From contig JAISUX010000071.1 of assembly GCA_031271805.1 (NCBI GenBank), forward strand, positions 1-51,452: 51,452 nt of DNA, in the 5' to 3' direction. The position numbers were made by a program, and so were the translations under genes. Each line of letters opens with the position of its first letter. Position 1 is the stretch's first letter. Shown piece by piece: positions 45,375-51,452 of the stretch. The notes beneath the pieces are model-generated. The model was not told where the DNA came from. It did no database searches and saw nothing but the letters and a program-made list of their open reading frames with translations. The DNA is from Tannerella sp. (lineage in GTDB: Bacteria > Bacteroidota > Bacteroidia > Bacteroidales > Tannerellaceae).

Positions 45375-46193
45375 CTACTTTATTAAATTAGCCTGCTTAC
45401 GGGCTTCTTCGCGCAGCTGTTTTTGCTTGTCCGTAGCATGGCGGACGGTCAATTCAAAATAACGCTTTGCGTTGTCCTTGTCATTCAAGAGTTTATAAAC
45501 CTCCGCAATATTATAAAGAAGAACCGCATTGCTCGGCTCTATTGACTTGGCCTTGAGCAACACTTCAAGCGATTTGTCATACGCCTTTTGAGTCACATAA
45601 ACAGTCGATTTAGTCAAGTAACTCTGCACATTATCAGGATAATACTTTATCATCACGTCCGATATCCGGATGACGTTTTTATACAACGAAGTGTCGCCGG
45701 TCGCAAAAAGCGTTTCCTGAAAATCGAGAACGGAACCTGACAATATCTTGTCGGGATTGTCCAATAAGCGGAAATCCTCGCGTTTCCAATTGTTGTCGAT
45801 CTGTTTTGAGTACTCTATCAATTTTATGACCTCTGTGGTCAAAGGTTGATAATACTTGAGCTGGGAGTACATGTACAACTTCGCAAGACGCATATCAAAG
45901 CGCGTCGGATAATGTTCTATGCCCTTGGAAATATAATCCAAAGCCTTATGTGCATACTGTTTATCATACTTTGTCGAATCCTTTTCGAGGCTTTTTAAAG
46001 TGTAAAAATTGAAGTATGCCACATATAATTCCGGATTTTCGGCATCGCGACTTTCCCAATCTTTAAGAATAGATTCTGCCGTTTTAAAGTCTTTTTTGTC
46101 AAAAGCTCTCCTTAAATTATCCGTAGCGATCTGTCCTTTGAGTGTCGAAAACGACGTCAATCCTATTATTATCAAAAAAATATACTTTCTCAT
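45375..46193 (-). CDS. Exported tetratricopeptide-repeat protein
   Basis: A 272-residue protein with a signal peptide (RKYIFLIIIGLTSFSTLKGQ) and TPR helices: AFDKKDFKTAESILKDWES, AHKALDYISKGIEHYP, and in the last third AYDKSLEVLLKAKSIEPSNAVLLYNIAEVYKLLNDKDNAKRYFE, the clearest repeats. No catalytic domain. First gene of the operon with the MATE exporter; whether it works with it is unknown. The ATG is preferred to an in-frame TTG six bases upstream. Confidence 0.8.
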   Translation of the reverse strand: MRKYIFLIIIGLTSFSTLKGQIATDNLRRAFDKKDFKTAESILKDWESRDAENPELYVAYFNFYTLKSLEKDSTKYDKQYAHKALDYISKGIEHYPTRFDMRLAKLYMYSQLKYYQPLTTEVIKLIEYSKQIDNNWKREDFRLLDNPDKILSGSVLDFQETLFATGDTSLYKNVIRISDVMIKYYPDNVQSYLTKSTVYVTQKAYDKSLEVLLKAKSIEPSNAVLLYNIAEVYKLLNDKDNAKRYFELTVRHATDKQKQLREEARKQANLIK

Positions 46194-46220
46194 TGTCAAA
46201 ATAATTTCTTAAAACCGATG

Positions 46221-46228
46221 CAAATATA
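46221..46228 (-). promoter_or_regulatory. Candidate -7 box (TATATTTG) of the TPR-MATE operon
   Basis: Minus-strand TATATTTG 27 bases before the start; a TTTG (minus) follows about 20 bases further upstream. Confidence 0.5.
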
Positions 46229-46288
46229 GGCAAAATATTTCACATAACACAAAGACGGATAAAAGATGGTGTTTTTTTAACGCGGATA

Positions 46289-46320
46289 TTTGGAAAATAA
46301 ACTCTAAAGACTTACCTTTG
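46289..46320 (+). promoter_or_regulatory. Promoter of the HExxH lipoprotein gene (TTTG-N20-TACCTTTG)
   Basis: TTTG at 46289-46292 and TACCTTTG at 46313-46320 fit the Bacteroidota promoter. The start follows an AAAGGGAAA stretch. Confidence 0.65.
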
Positions 46321-46344
46321 CTCAACTGTTAAAGGGAAATATAT

Positions 46345-47493
46345 ATGAAAAAGAAAGTTTTTAAACAATTAATCGTCGCTATGGCGGCCATGGTGTGTAT
46401 CTCCGCCTGTGTAACGGACAAACCTGAGCCTACGCCCGAAGTAGTACCGACTGTCTGGAAAGTTTTATGGGCTATCTGCCCGGAGATCGACGCCGAAATT
46501 AACGGTAAAAGATACCAAACGTCGATGACCGCCGAAGAGATTGAGATAGTAAAATCCAAAGCGGCCTGGTTCGAGGAGTTTGTCGAGCAAAATGCCGACG
46601 GATGGGTAGATATCCAAATCACTACGGACGTGATTCGTAACACCATCACAGCTATTGAGCACAACGAAGAAACGGCTTGGGGCTTCCGCCTGCCGCTGGC
46701 CGACAGGATAAGACTATGTCCTGAAGATAATTTTGACTGCTTCATTTATACGGCCGACTATACCGGTATCCCTATCAACTGGCGGGCAATCACGTCGTGG
46801 AATACTTCATGGATGGTCTTCTGTCATACAGGCGGATGGGTATGGGAATACGGCGGATTTAACCCTGATGCAACCACCAAACAATACCATAGAAACGTCT
46901 ATGTGCACGAGTGGTGCCATCAGTTGGAAGCATTTTTTCCATCTCTCGGCGAAGGCTATGAAATGCCCGTGCTGCACGACGACCAGTCGGCCTACGCCTA
47001 TACGGAAGCCAATACCGGCCTGACCGGTGAGACCCGCTCAGAGAAATGGTACGCCGACTATATTCATGGCACGATCGTGGCCTATCCGGGCGCTACGGCC
47101 TCGTGTAAGGGCGTTCACCCTGACTGGTGGCAGTACACGCCGCTTTCGTTTAGGGAGGATATCATCACAATGCCTTATAATTACGAAACAGGAGTTGAGG
47201 CGCCGCCGACAGTGATGGTCAAATGGAAAAAACCTGTCGAACAGTCGTGGTCAACAGGTAGTTTTCACGTCGTGTTGCGCGATGGTGAAACCGACGTAGA
47301 GCTTGGCTTTTACAACGTCACCAACCTGATGAGCGCCGACCGCATGACCCTAACAATTGATTTCAGCCAGCCGCTGTACCGAATGTGGGATAATGTCTAT
47401 GAAACCATCAACTTCGTAAGCGGTAAATCCTACCGACTGACCTCTTACTCTCTCGGATATGCCGATTTCAGTATAACATTCACGATAAAATAA
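46345..47493 (+). CDS. Lipoprotein with HEWCH motif, putative zinc metallopeptidase
   Basis: A 382-residue lipoprotein (lipobox ISAC, Cys22). NVYVHEWCHQLEAFF contains His188-Glu189-x-x-His192, the HExxH zinc motif with a preceding hydrophobic residue as in true metallopeptidases. After it come GEGYEMPVLHDDQSAYAYT and SEKWYADYIHG, either of which could provide the third ligand. Before it, two Trp-rich segments (SWNTSWMVFCHTGGWVWEYGGF) recur. The last 90 residues are beta-rich (VVLRDGETDVELGFYNVTNL), perhaps an Ig-like or carbohydrate-binding module. I do not recognise a peptidase family; activity is inferred from the motif alone. It is monocistronic. Confidence 0.6.
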   Translation: MKKKVFKQLIVAMAAMVCISACVTDKPEPTPEVVPTVWKVLWAICPEIDAEINGKRYQTSMTAEEIEIVKSKAAWFEEFVEQNADGWVDIQITTDVIRNTITAIEHNEETAWGFRLPLADRIRLCPEDNFDCFIYTADYTGIPINWRAITSWNTSWMVFCHTGGWVWEYGGFNPDATTKQYHRNVYVHEWCHQLEAFFPSLGEGYEMPVLHDDQSAYAYTEANTGLTGETRSEKWYADYIHGTIVAYPGATASCKGVHPDWWQYTPLSFREDIITMPYNYETGVEAPPTVMVKWKKPVEQSWSTGSFHVVLRDGETDVELGFYNVTNLMSADRMTLTIDFSQPLYRMWDNVYETINFVSGKSYRLTSYSLGYADFSITFTIK

Positions 47494-47494
47494 T

Positions 47495-47526
47495 TTTGTT
47501 GTTTTAAAATTTATTTCTTACCTTTG
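47495..47526 (+). promoter_or_regulatory. Promoter of the DUF1097-like gene (TTTG-N20-TACCTTTG)
   Basis: TTTG at 47495-47498 and TACCTTTG at 47519-47526, 36 bases before the start at 47563. Confidence 0.65.
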
Positions 47527-47562
47527 CACGAAATTTTTATACCAAATATATTATTATTAAAC

Positions 47563-48078
47563 ATGAAAAAATTAATTTTTGCAGTAGGTTCGGCATGGAC
47601 GGCATTACTTGCGTTCATCATTGTTTGTATCGACCAATTAATTAAAGGCTACATGCCGATAGGTTCGGTCAAGGGTTTTACATACATCGCGTTCGTTGCG
47701 TGGGCGGTTTATTTCTTTTCGGGATGCACCGGAAAGGGTGGAATACGCGCGGCGATAGGTTACGTTGTTGGCATCACCTTTTCGATAGGGATAATCCTTA
47801 TCGCCGGGCTGTTCGCCTGCACGCCGTTCTTTGCGGTGCCGATAGCTGTGTTCATCGTTGTGTTTGTTGTGCTCTATCTTGAAAAGGTGCCATGGATAGA
47901 TCTTATTCCGGCCATGTTCGTGGCCTCAGGTTGCTACTTCGGGATAATGACTTACGTGCCCGATGCCACGTTCGGTACGGCTGCTTTAGTCGAAATCGTT
48001 TATGGCTTCATCGGCCTTATCTTCGGATGGATAACAATTACCGGTAAAGGCATTCTGTCGAAGATGATAGAAAAATAA
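47563..48078 (+). CDS. DUF1097-like membrane protein
   Basis: A 171-residue inner-membrane protein with about five hydrophobic helices (LIFAVGSAWTALLAFIIVCI, GFTYIAFVAWAVYFFSGC, AAIGYVVGITFSIGIILIAGLF, FFAVPIAVFIVVFVVLYLE, ALVEIVYGFIGLIFGWITI). Length and pattern fit the DUF1097 family, whose E. coli member is YcdZ; its role is not known. The promoter lies inside the longer upstream frame, so the start at MKKLIFAVG is used. It is convergent with the YhhN-like gene. Confidence 0.7.
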   Translation: MKKLIFAVGSAWTALLAFIIVCIDQLIKGYMPIGSVKGFTYIAFVAWAVYFFSGCTGKGGIRAAIGYVVGITFSIGIILIAGLFACTPFFAVPIAVFIVVFVVLYLEKVPWIDLIPAMFVASGCYFGIMTYVPDATFGTAALVEIVYGFIGLIFGWITITGKGILSKMIEK

Positions 48079-48105
48079 AATCCTATTAAACCGACACCGT
48101 ACAAA

Positions 48106-48753
48106 TTACTCGCTTTTGACAGCTAAAACCGCCGCGGTAACAAGTATATGCGCGGCATAATAGGTCGGCATCATAAGGTGAGCATACAACCATTGCGCCT
48201 TGCCCGGAAATTCATAAAGGGCAATCAGCGTATCGGAGAAAACAATACATGCTATCCCGGCCGTAAAAAGCCATCGTGCCGCCGGCGAGAATCTCAGTCC
48301 CGGCGCAGCCGCTAACGAGAAGCACGAAATCAACATATAAAGCAACACGGCTATCCGCATTTCCATTCCGCGGATAGCCGGAACCAACATCAGCGCGAAA
48401 AACAAGCCGTAGCCGACGAGCAAGGCCGTCAGCCATAGCCATTTAATCCTGCCGTTACGCAGACAAAACGCGAGGTAACCGACATGAGCGATGAAAAACA
48501 GCGCTATCCCGTAAATGAAACGCATCTCGTCGCCCCCGCGATGTTTCAGCATCCAGTCGCCCGCAATCGAAAACAGCAAAGCCGCAATCAGCATCCAGTT
48601 CGTCCGCCTGACCTCCCTGCCGCACAGGAAAGCGACAAGCAAAATGCACGTCACAGGAACCCCCACGTGCGGCAGATATCCTCCCCCATTCAAAGCCGCG
48701 ACCGCGCAAATAACCGGTACAAGTATAAGACCTAAAAATTTCATAAGCATCAT
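48106..48753 (-). CDS. YhhN/TMEM86-like membrane protein (lysoplasmalogenase family)
   Basis: A 215-residue inner-membrane protein with about eight hydrophobic segments. The family signatures are present: FSIAGDWMLKHRGG (S-x-x-G-D-x-x-L, about residues 62-75) and the later FSDTLIALYEF (S-D-x-x-I, about 172-182). Animal TMEM86 members hydrolyse the vinyl-ether bond of lysoplasmalogens; bacterial members are less studied. Plasmalogens occur in some anaerobes, so the activity is plausible but unshown. It is preceded by a TATCTTTG box. Confidence 0.8.
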   Translation of the reverse strand: MMLMKFLGLILVPVICAVAALNGGGYLPHVGVPVTCILLVAFLCGREVRRTNWMLIAALLFSIAGDWMLKHRGGDEMRFIYGIALFFIAHVGYLAFCLRNGRIKWLWLTALLVGYGLFFALMLVPAIRGMEMRIAVLLYMLISCFSLAAAPGLRFSPAARWLFTAGIACIVFSDTLIALYEFPGKAQWLYAHLMMPTYYAAHILVTAAVLAVKSE

Positions 48754-48770
48754 TTATTATTTTAAAGATA

Positions 48771-48778
48771 CAAAGATA
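48771..48778 (-). promoter_or_regulatory. Candidate -7 box (TATCTTTG) for the YhhN-like gene
   Basis: Minus-strand TATCTTTG 17 bases before the start, giving a short leader. Confidence 0.55.
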
Positions 48779-48804
48779 ATAATTTTTCTATTTTTAGCGC
48801 AACA

Positions 48805-48833
48805 ACGCCAACTCGCTTAAAGCAAGTTGGCGT
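48805..48833 (-). terminator. Hairpin after the tRNA pair, probable terminator
   Basis: Arms ACGCCAACT and AGTTGGCGT pair perfectly and continue with GC after one C-A mismatch. It begins 10 bases past the tRNA-Leu end. The T-run afterwards is weak. Confidence 0.6.
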
Positions 48834-48842
48834 CACATTTTG

Positions 48843-48926
48843 TACTCGAAGGGGGACTTGAACCCCCACAGCCGCGATGGCCAAAGGATTTTAAGTCCTT
48901 CGTGTCTACCATTCCACCATTCGAGC
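48843..48926 (-). tRNA. tRNA-Leu (UAA)
   Basis: Cloverleaf read on the minus strand, 84 nt: acceptor GCTCGAA / TTCGAGT (one G-U pair), discriminator A, D-arm with GGTAGAC, anticodon loop CTTAAAA with anticodon TAA between AAGGA and TCCTT, a long variable arm with GGCC/GGCT pairing (class II), and T-arm GGGGG-TTCAAGT-CCCCC. CCA is not encoded. Confidence 0.95.
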
Positions 48927-48955
48927 GGAAATGTTCTTAAACCTCTGTCTCTGTG

Positions 48956-49028
48956 AGCGGAAGACGGAACTCGAATCCGCGACCCTAACCTTGGCAAGGT
49001 TATGCTCTACCAACTGAGCTACTTCCGC
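48956..49028 (-). tRNA. tRNA-Gly (GCC)
   Basis: 73 nt on the minus strand: acceptor GCGGAAG / CTTCCGC, discriminator T as usual for bacterial tRNA-Gly, D-arm GCTCAGTTGGTAGAGC, anticodon loop TTGCCAA (GCC) between TAACC and GGTTA, T-loop TTCGAGT. CCA is not encoded. It is upstream of tRNA-Leu by 29 bases and co-transcribed with it. Confidence 0.96.
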
Positions 49029-49049
49029 ATGTTTTTGTTTTTGTGGCCG

Positions 49050-49057
49050 CAAAGATA
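49050..49057 (-). promoter_or_regulatory. -7 box (TATCTTTG) of the tRNA-Gly/tRNA-Leu unit
   Basis: Minus-strand TATCTTTG 21 bases upstream of the tRNA-Gly 5' end, which fits a short leader. No clear -33 element. Confidence 0.6.
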
Positions 49058-49119
49058 TGAAGAATATTTTAATTAGAAAAATTTTTCCTCGATTTCACAA
49101 GCGTTTTTTATTAATTATT

Positions 49120-49149
49120 TTTGTTTTTTAGAAGAAAAGCGTATCTTTG
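49120..49149 (+). promoter_or_regulatory. Promoter of the ECF sigma gene (TTTG-N18-TATCTTTG)
   Basis: TTTG at 49120-49123, 18-base spacer, TATCTTTG at 49142-49149. It overlaps the first codons of a longer frame, which excludes that upstream start. Confidence 0.65.
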
Positions 49150-49162
49150 CGACAAAAATACT

Positions 49163-49777
49163 ATGGACGGACGATGTAATATAGATAGCGATATGGCGAC
49201 GCAGGACAACAGGGAGCATGAATTTAAGGATAATTTCGAGAAAATATACCTCTCGTACTATCCCGGTATGGTGCGCTTCGCACGCAGGTATGTTTACAGA
49301 ATGGAGGATGCCGAAAACATTGTGCAGGATACTTTTGCCGAAATCTGGGAACACAAAACCATCTATTTTTACGACAGACAGCATCTTCTGTCGCTGATTT
49401 TTAACATCATAAAAAATAAAAGCATTGAATATCTGCGTCATCAACTCGTTGTGAAAGAAGTGCACAATGCCGTGCAGGAAGAATTTCTGCTGGAGCAGAA
49501 GATAAAGTTCGATTCATTGGAGGCGCTCGACGACCAAATTTCGGCTTCGGGCGAGACAATAGAAGACGTCCTAAGGCGCGCTATAGATGCCCTGCCCGAA
49601 AAGTGCAGGGAGATATTTATCAAAAATAAAATAGAAAAGAAAAAGCAGCGTGATATAGCTGCGGAACTGAATATCTCAATCAATACCGTTGAAACACAGA
49701 TGGAAATAGCCTGGAAGAAGCTGAAACAGGAACTTAAGGATTACCTGCCGTTGCTGCTGTTTTTGGTATGCCTTTGA
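49163..49777 (+). CDS. ECF-type RNA polymerase sigma factor
   Basis: A sigma-70 family factor of the ECF group (204 residues), which directs RNA polymerase to genes under an outer-membrane signal. Region 2: FEKIYLSYYPGMVRFARRYVYRMEDAENIVQDTFAEIWEHK; region 4: LPEKCREIFIKNKIEKKKQRDIAAELNISINTVETQMEIAWKKLKQEL, with the helix-turn-helix. This is the Bacteroidota type that precedes FecR and SusC. Given the promoter, the ATG at 49163 is used; ATG 49193 is an alternative and would start nearer to the conserved domain. The C-terminal LPLLLFLVCL is an unusually hydrophobic end, seen in several members of this group. Confidence 0.93.
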   Translation: MDGRCNIDSDMATQDNREHEFKDNFEKIYLSYYPGMVRFARRYVYRMEDAENIVQDTFAEIWEHKTIYFYDRQHLLSLIFNIIKNKSIEYLRHQLVVKEVHNAVQEEFLLEQKIKFDSLEALDDQISASGETIEDVLRRAIDALPEKCREIFIKNKIEKKKQRDIAAELNISINTVETQMEIAWKKLKQELKDYLPLLLFLVCL

Positions 49778-49829
49778 TTTTTTTAACAAAAATCTTTTGG
49801 CGGATTTTTCGGGGTCAAACGATATAACA

Positions 49830-49854
49830 AGTGATAGGGTATCACTCTATCGCT
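49830..49854 (+). promoter_or_regulatory. Overlapping alternative hairpins before the fecR-like gene
   Basis: In the 90-base gap between sigma and anti-sigma genes, AGTGATAG can pair with CTATCGCT (one wobble), or GTGATA with TATCAC three bases further on. The two stems exclude each other. They end 13 bases before the FecR-like start. Confidence 0.35.
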
Positions 49855-49867
49855 TATCGAGAAGAAA

Positions 49868-50854
49868 ATGGAAGACAGAATATATAAATATTTTCATGGC
49901 GGCCTGAAGCGGGAAGAAAGGCTTGAACTGCTGCGCGAAGCTGAAACGGATAAGGAGTTGCGAAAGGAACTTATCCGTCAGCATAATATGTTGGCATTGT
50001 TTGAATTAGCGCAGCAGAAGGGCGATGCCGAAACAGCGCTCGCGGAATATAAACGCTTCCTACGCGTACGTAAATATAATAATATGCGCAGGCTCCGCTC
50101 TGCCGTTTTGCGTTATGCGGCGGTGGCGGCAGCGGCGGCGGCTCTGACATGGTTTGTTGCGGATTTCTATCCTGAAAGAGTTTTGAACCTTGTAAGGGTT
50201 AGCGCCGATGATATGCAGGAACTTAATGTCCCTGCCGGTCAGAGGATTAGTTTTATGCTTCAGGATGGCACAATGGTCTGGCTCAACGCCCAGTCAACCA
50301 TACGTTATCCGCTCGCTTTCGACAGGCGGGAAAGACGGATAAACATTGACGGTGAGGCATATATTGAAGTCGCCCCCGACGAAAATCGTCCTCTGACGGT
50401 TTTTTTGAAAGGCGTTGAGGTGAAGGCGCTCGGCACTACGTTCAATGTCCGCGCTTATGAAGATGAATCGGATGCCGTAGTCAGCCTGCTGCAAGGGAAA
50501 GTTTCGGTAAGGAGCCTCAACAATGAGAGCGAGATCATCCTCCGCCCCAATCAGCAAGCCACAGTATCCGGCGACGGAATCCGCGTCACCGCTATCACAC
50601 ATCCCGACTATTTCCTCTGGAAAGACGGCATCTACAGTTTCACTAACGAACCTTTCGAATCAATAGCCGAAAAGTTAGAACTTTACTACGACGTCGATAT
50701 TACATTCAACGATGACATCATCCGAAAATGGAAATATACCGTCAAGTTCCGTCAGCGCGAAAGTATTAACGAAATCATGCGGCTGATGCAGCGTATCCAC
50801 AAATTCGGTTTTATTAAAGACGAAGAAAACAACCTATTCACTATAACAAAATAG
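49868..50854 (+). CDS. FecR-family anti-sigma factor
   Basis: A 328-residue single-pass inner-membrane protein that holds the ECF sigma factor until the SusC partner signals. Residues 1-75 are the cytosolic anti-sigma part (helical, DKELRKELIRQHNM), 78-98 the membrane helix (VLRYAAVAAAAAALTWFVADF), then the periplasmic FecR domain (VPAGQRISFMLQDGTMVWLNAQSTIRYP, GEAYIEVAP, VKALGTTFNVRAYED, LLQGKVSV) and a C-terminal DUF4974-like domain (FTNEPFESIAEKLELYYDVDI). It sits 90 bases after the sigma gene and 3 bases before SusC, the standard order. Confidence 0.95.
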   Translation: MEDRIYKYFHGGLKREERLELLREAETDKELRKELIRQHNMLALFELAQQKGDAETALAEYKRFLRVRKYNNMRRLRSAVLRYAAVAAAAAALTWFVADFYPERVLNLVRVSADDMQELNVPAGQRISFMLQDGTMVWLNAQSTIRYPLAFDRRERRINIDGEAYIEVAPDENRPLTVFLKGVEVKALGTTFNVRAYEDESDAVVSLLQGKVSVRSLNNESEIILRPNQQATVSGDGIRVTAITHPDYFLWKDGIYSFTNEPFESIAEKLELYYDVDITFNDDIIRKWKYTVKFRQRESINEIMRLMQRIHKFGFIKDEENNLFTITK

Positions 50855-50857
50855 ATT

Positions 50858-51452
50858 ATGAAGAAAATTTTTAAATTTATGAAAATGCAGTGTTTTTTAC
50901 TGCTACTCTGCACATTACAAATGAATGCGGAGAATCTTAACGCTCACGACGTTTATATAACGTTAAGCGAGAGTAGCGTTAGTGTGCGGCAGCTGATTCA
51001 GGCTATCGAAAAACAAAGCGATTTCCTGTTTCTGTTTCGTAACAATGATGTCAATTTGGAGCGGGTAATCCGTTTGAAAACCATCAACGGCAAACTTAGC
51101 GACATATTGGCCGAAGCATTTCCCGAAACCATGGATTTGCGTTATGAATTTCAGAACAAGTACATTGTGCTGTCGAAGACCTCAGGCGACACCCTAAGTG
51201 TTGCCGCAGAACCCCAACAGGCGCGCAAGACGACGGTAACCGGCATCGTCAAAGATGTTACGGGCGAACCTCTTGCAGGCGCAAACATTATTGAGAAAGG
51301 CGTAATCAACGGCACCACAACCGACGCCGACGGCAACTTCACTCTTACCGTAGCTAATGATGCAATCCTGCAAATATCTTTTATCGGATATCGGACGCAG
51401 GAAATCAAGGTCGACAGCCAGTCAACGTTCAACGTCACACTGGCTGAAGACA
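50858..51452 (+). CDS. SusC/RagA-family TonB-dependent transporter with STN domain (3' end outside window)
   Basis: The first 198 codons of a SusC-like outer-membrane transporter. Seen: signal peptide (MQCFFLLLLCTLQMNAE-like, about residues 8-25), an STN domain (VYITLSESSVSVRQLIQAIEKQS and LSDILAEAFPETMDLRYEF, about 35-105), then a carboxypeptidase-regulatory-like domain (VTGIVKDVTGEPLAGANIIEKG, TDADGNFTLTV, ISFIGYRTQEI). The STN domain contacts FecR in the periplasm, so this transporter is a signal transducer for the sigma/anti-sigma pair just upstream. TonB box, plug and barrel, and presumably a SusD gene, lie beyond the window. Confidence 0.93.
   Translation, partial: MKKIFKFMKMQCFLLLLCTLQMNAENLNAHDVYITLSESSVSVRQLIQAIEKQSDFLFLFRNNDVNLERVIRLKTINGKLSDILAEAFPETMDLRYEFQNKYIVLSKTSGDTLSVAAEPQQARKTTVTGIVKDVTGEPLAGANIIEKGVINGTTTDADGNFTLTVANDAILQISFIGYRTQEIKVDSQSTFNVTLAED

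Noticed and set aside
48843-49028. tRNA pair as an integration site of a mobile element
   Set aside because: No integrase, direct repeat of a tRNA 3' end or phage genes are visible near the tRNAs in this window.

Overview
The window is chromosomal DNA of a member of the Bacteroidota, almost certainly order Bacteroidales. The evidence is two complete SusC/SusD pairs and a third SusC start behind an ECF sigma/FecR pair, many Cys-lipidated carbohydrate-active enzymes, and promoters of the Bacteroidota type (TTTG or TTG, 18-20 nt, then TAnnTTTG) in front of many genes, with few strong Shine-Dalgarno sequences. The exact genus cannot be read from the sequence.

Layout. Bases 1-10.7k hold a glycan-degrading cluster: the C-terminal part of a GH95-like enzyme, an AAA+ ATPase of the archaeal-ATPase type, then a tight operon of GH116-like, GH78-like (alpha-L-rhamnosidase) and parallel beta-helix proteins, facing a GH123/DUF4091-type lipoprotein. 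A TPR protein and ribosomal protein bS16 with a very long acidic/alanine-rich tail follow. SusC/SusD pair 1 (12.8-17.8k, minus) sits between bS16 and the bL25-pth-S4-domain operon without its own enzymes. From 29.8k down to 20.5k (minus) runs a probable polysaccharide-utilization operon: a multi-spanning membrane protein, a beta-propeller lipoprotein with a CxxCH (haem c-type) motif, SusC, SusD and a DUF3823-like lipoprotein, closed by a strong terminator. Diverging from it are a GH43-like lipoprotein and a lipoprotein with GH42-like architecture that fits no family I can name.

From 33.5k to 37.9k are cysS, a PaaI-like thioesterase, an FKBP-type peptidyl-prolyl isomerase and a helical-repeat protein of unknown function. 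Divergent from the last is a compact ribose/nucleoside operon (38.2-43.4k): ribokinase, lipidated ADP-ribosylglycohydrolase-like protein, ten-helix sugar/ureide-type permease, lipidated nucleoside hydrolase and threonine aldolase-like enzyme. Together these could release ribose from nucleosides or ADP-ribose outside or in the periplasm, import it and phosphorylate it.

A minus-strand operon (TPR, MATE exporter, cytidylate-kinase-like protein) converges on it. The right end holds a HExxH lipoprotein, a DUF1097-like membrane protein, a YhhN/TMEM86-like membrane protein, tRNA-Leu(UAA) and tRNA-Gly(GCC), and an ECF sigma / FecR anti-sigma / STN-domain SusC system cut by the window edge.

The most unusual items are the CxxCH propeller-membrane-SusCD operon, the unclassified GH42-like lipoprotein, the putative HEWCH metallopeptidase, the unusually tailed bS16, and the GH95-like enzyme with apparent active-site substitutions. 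All function calls rest on reading motifs and architecture; no database search was run.
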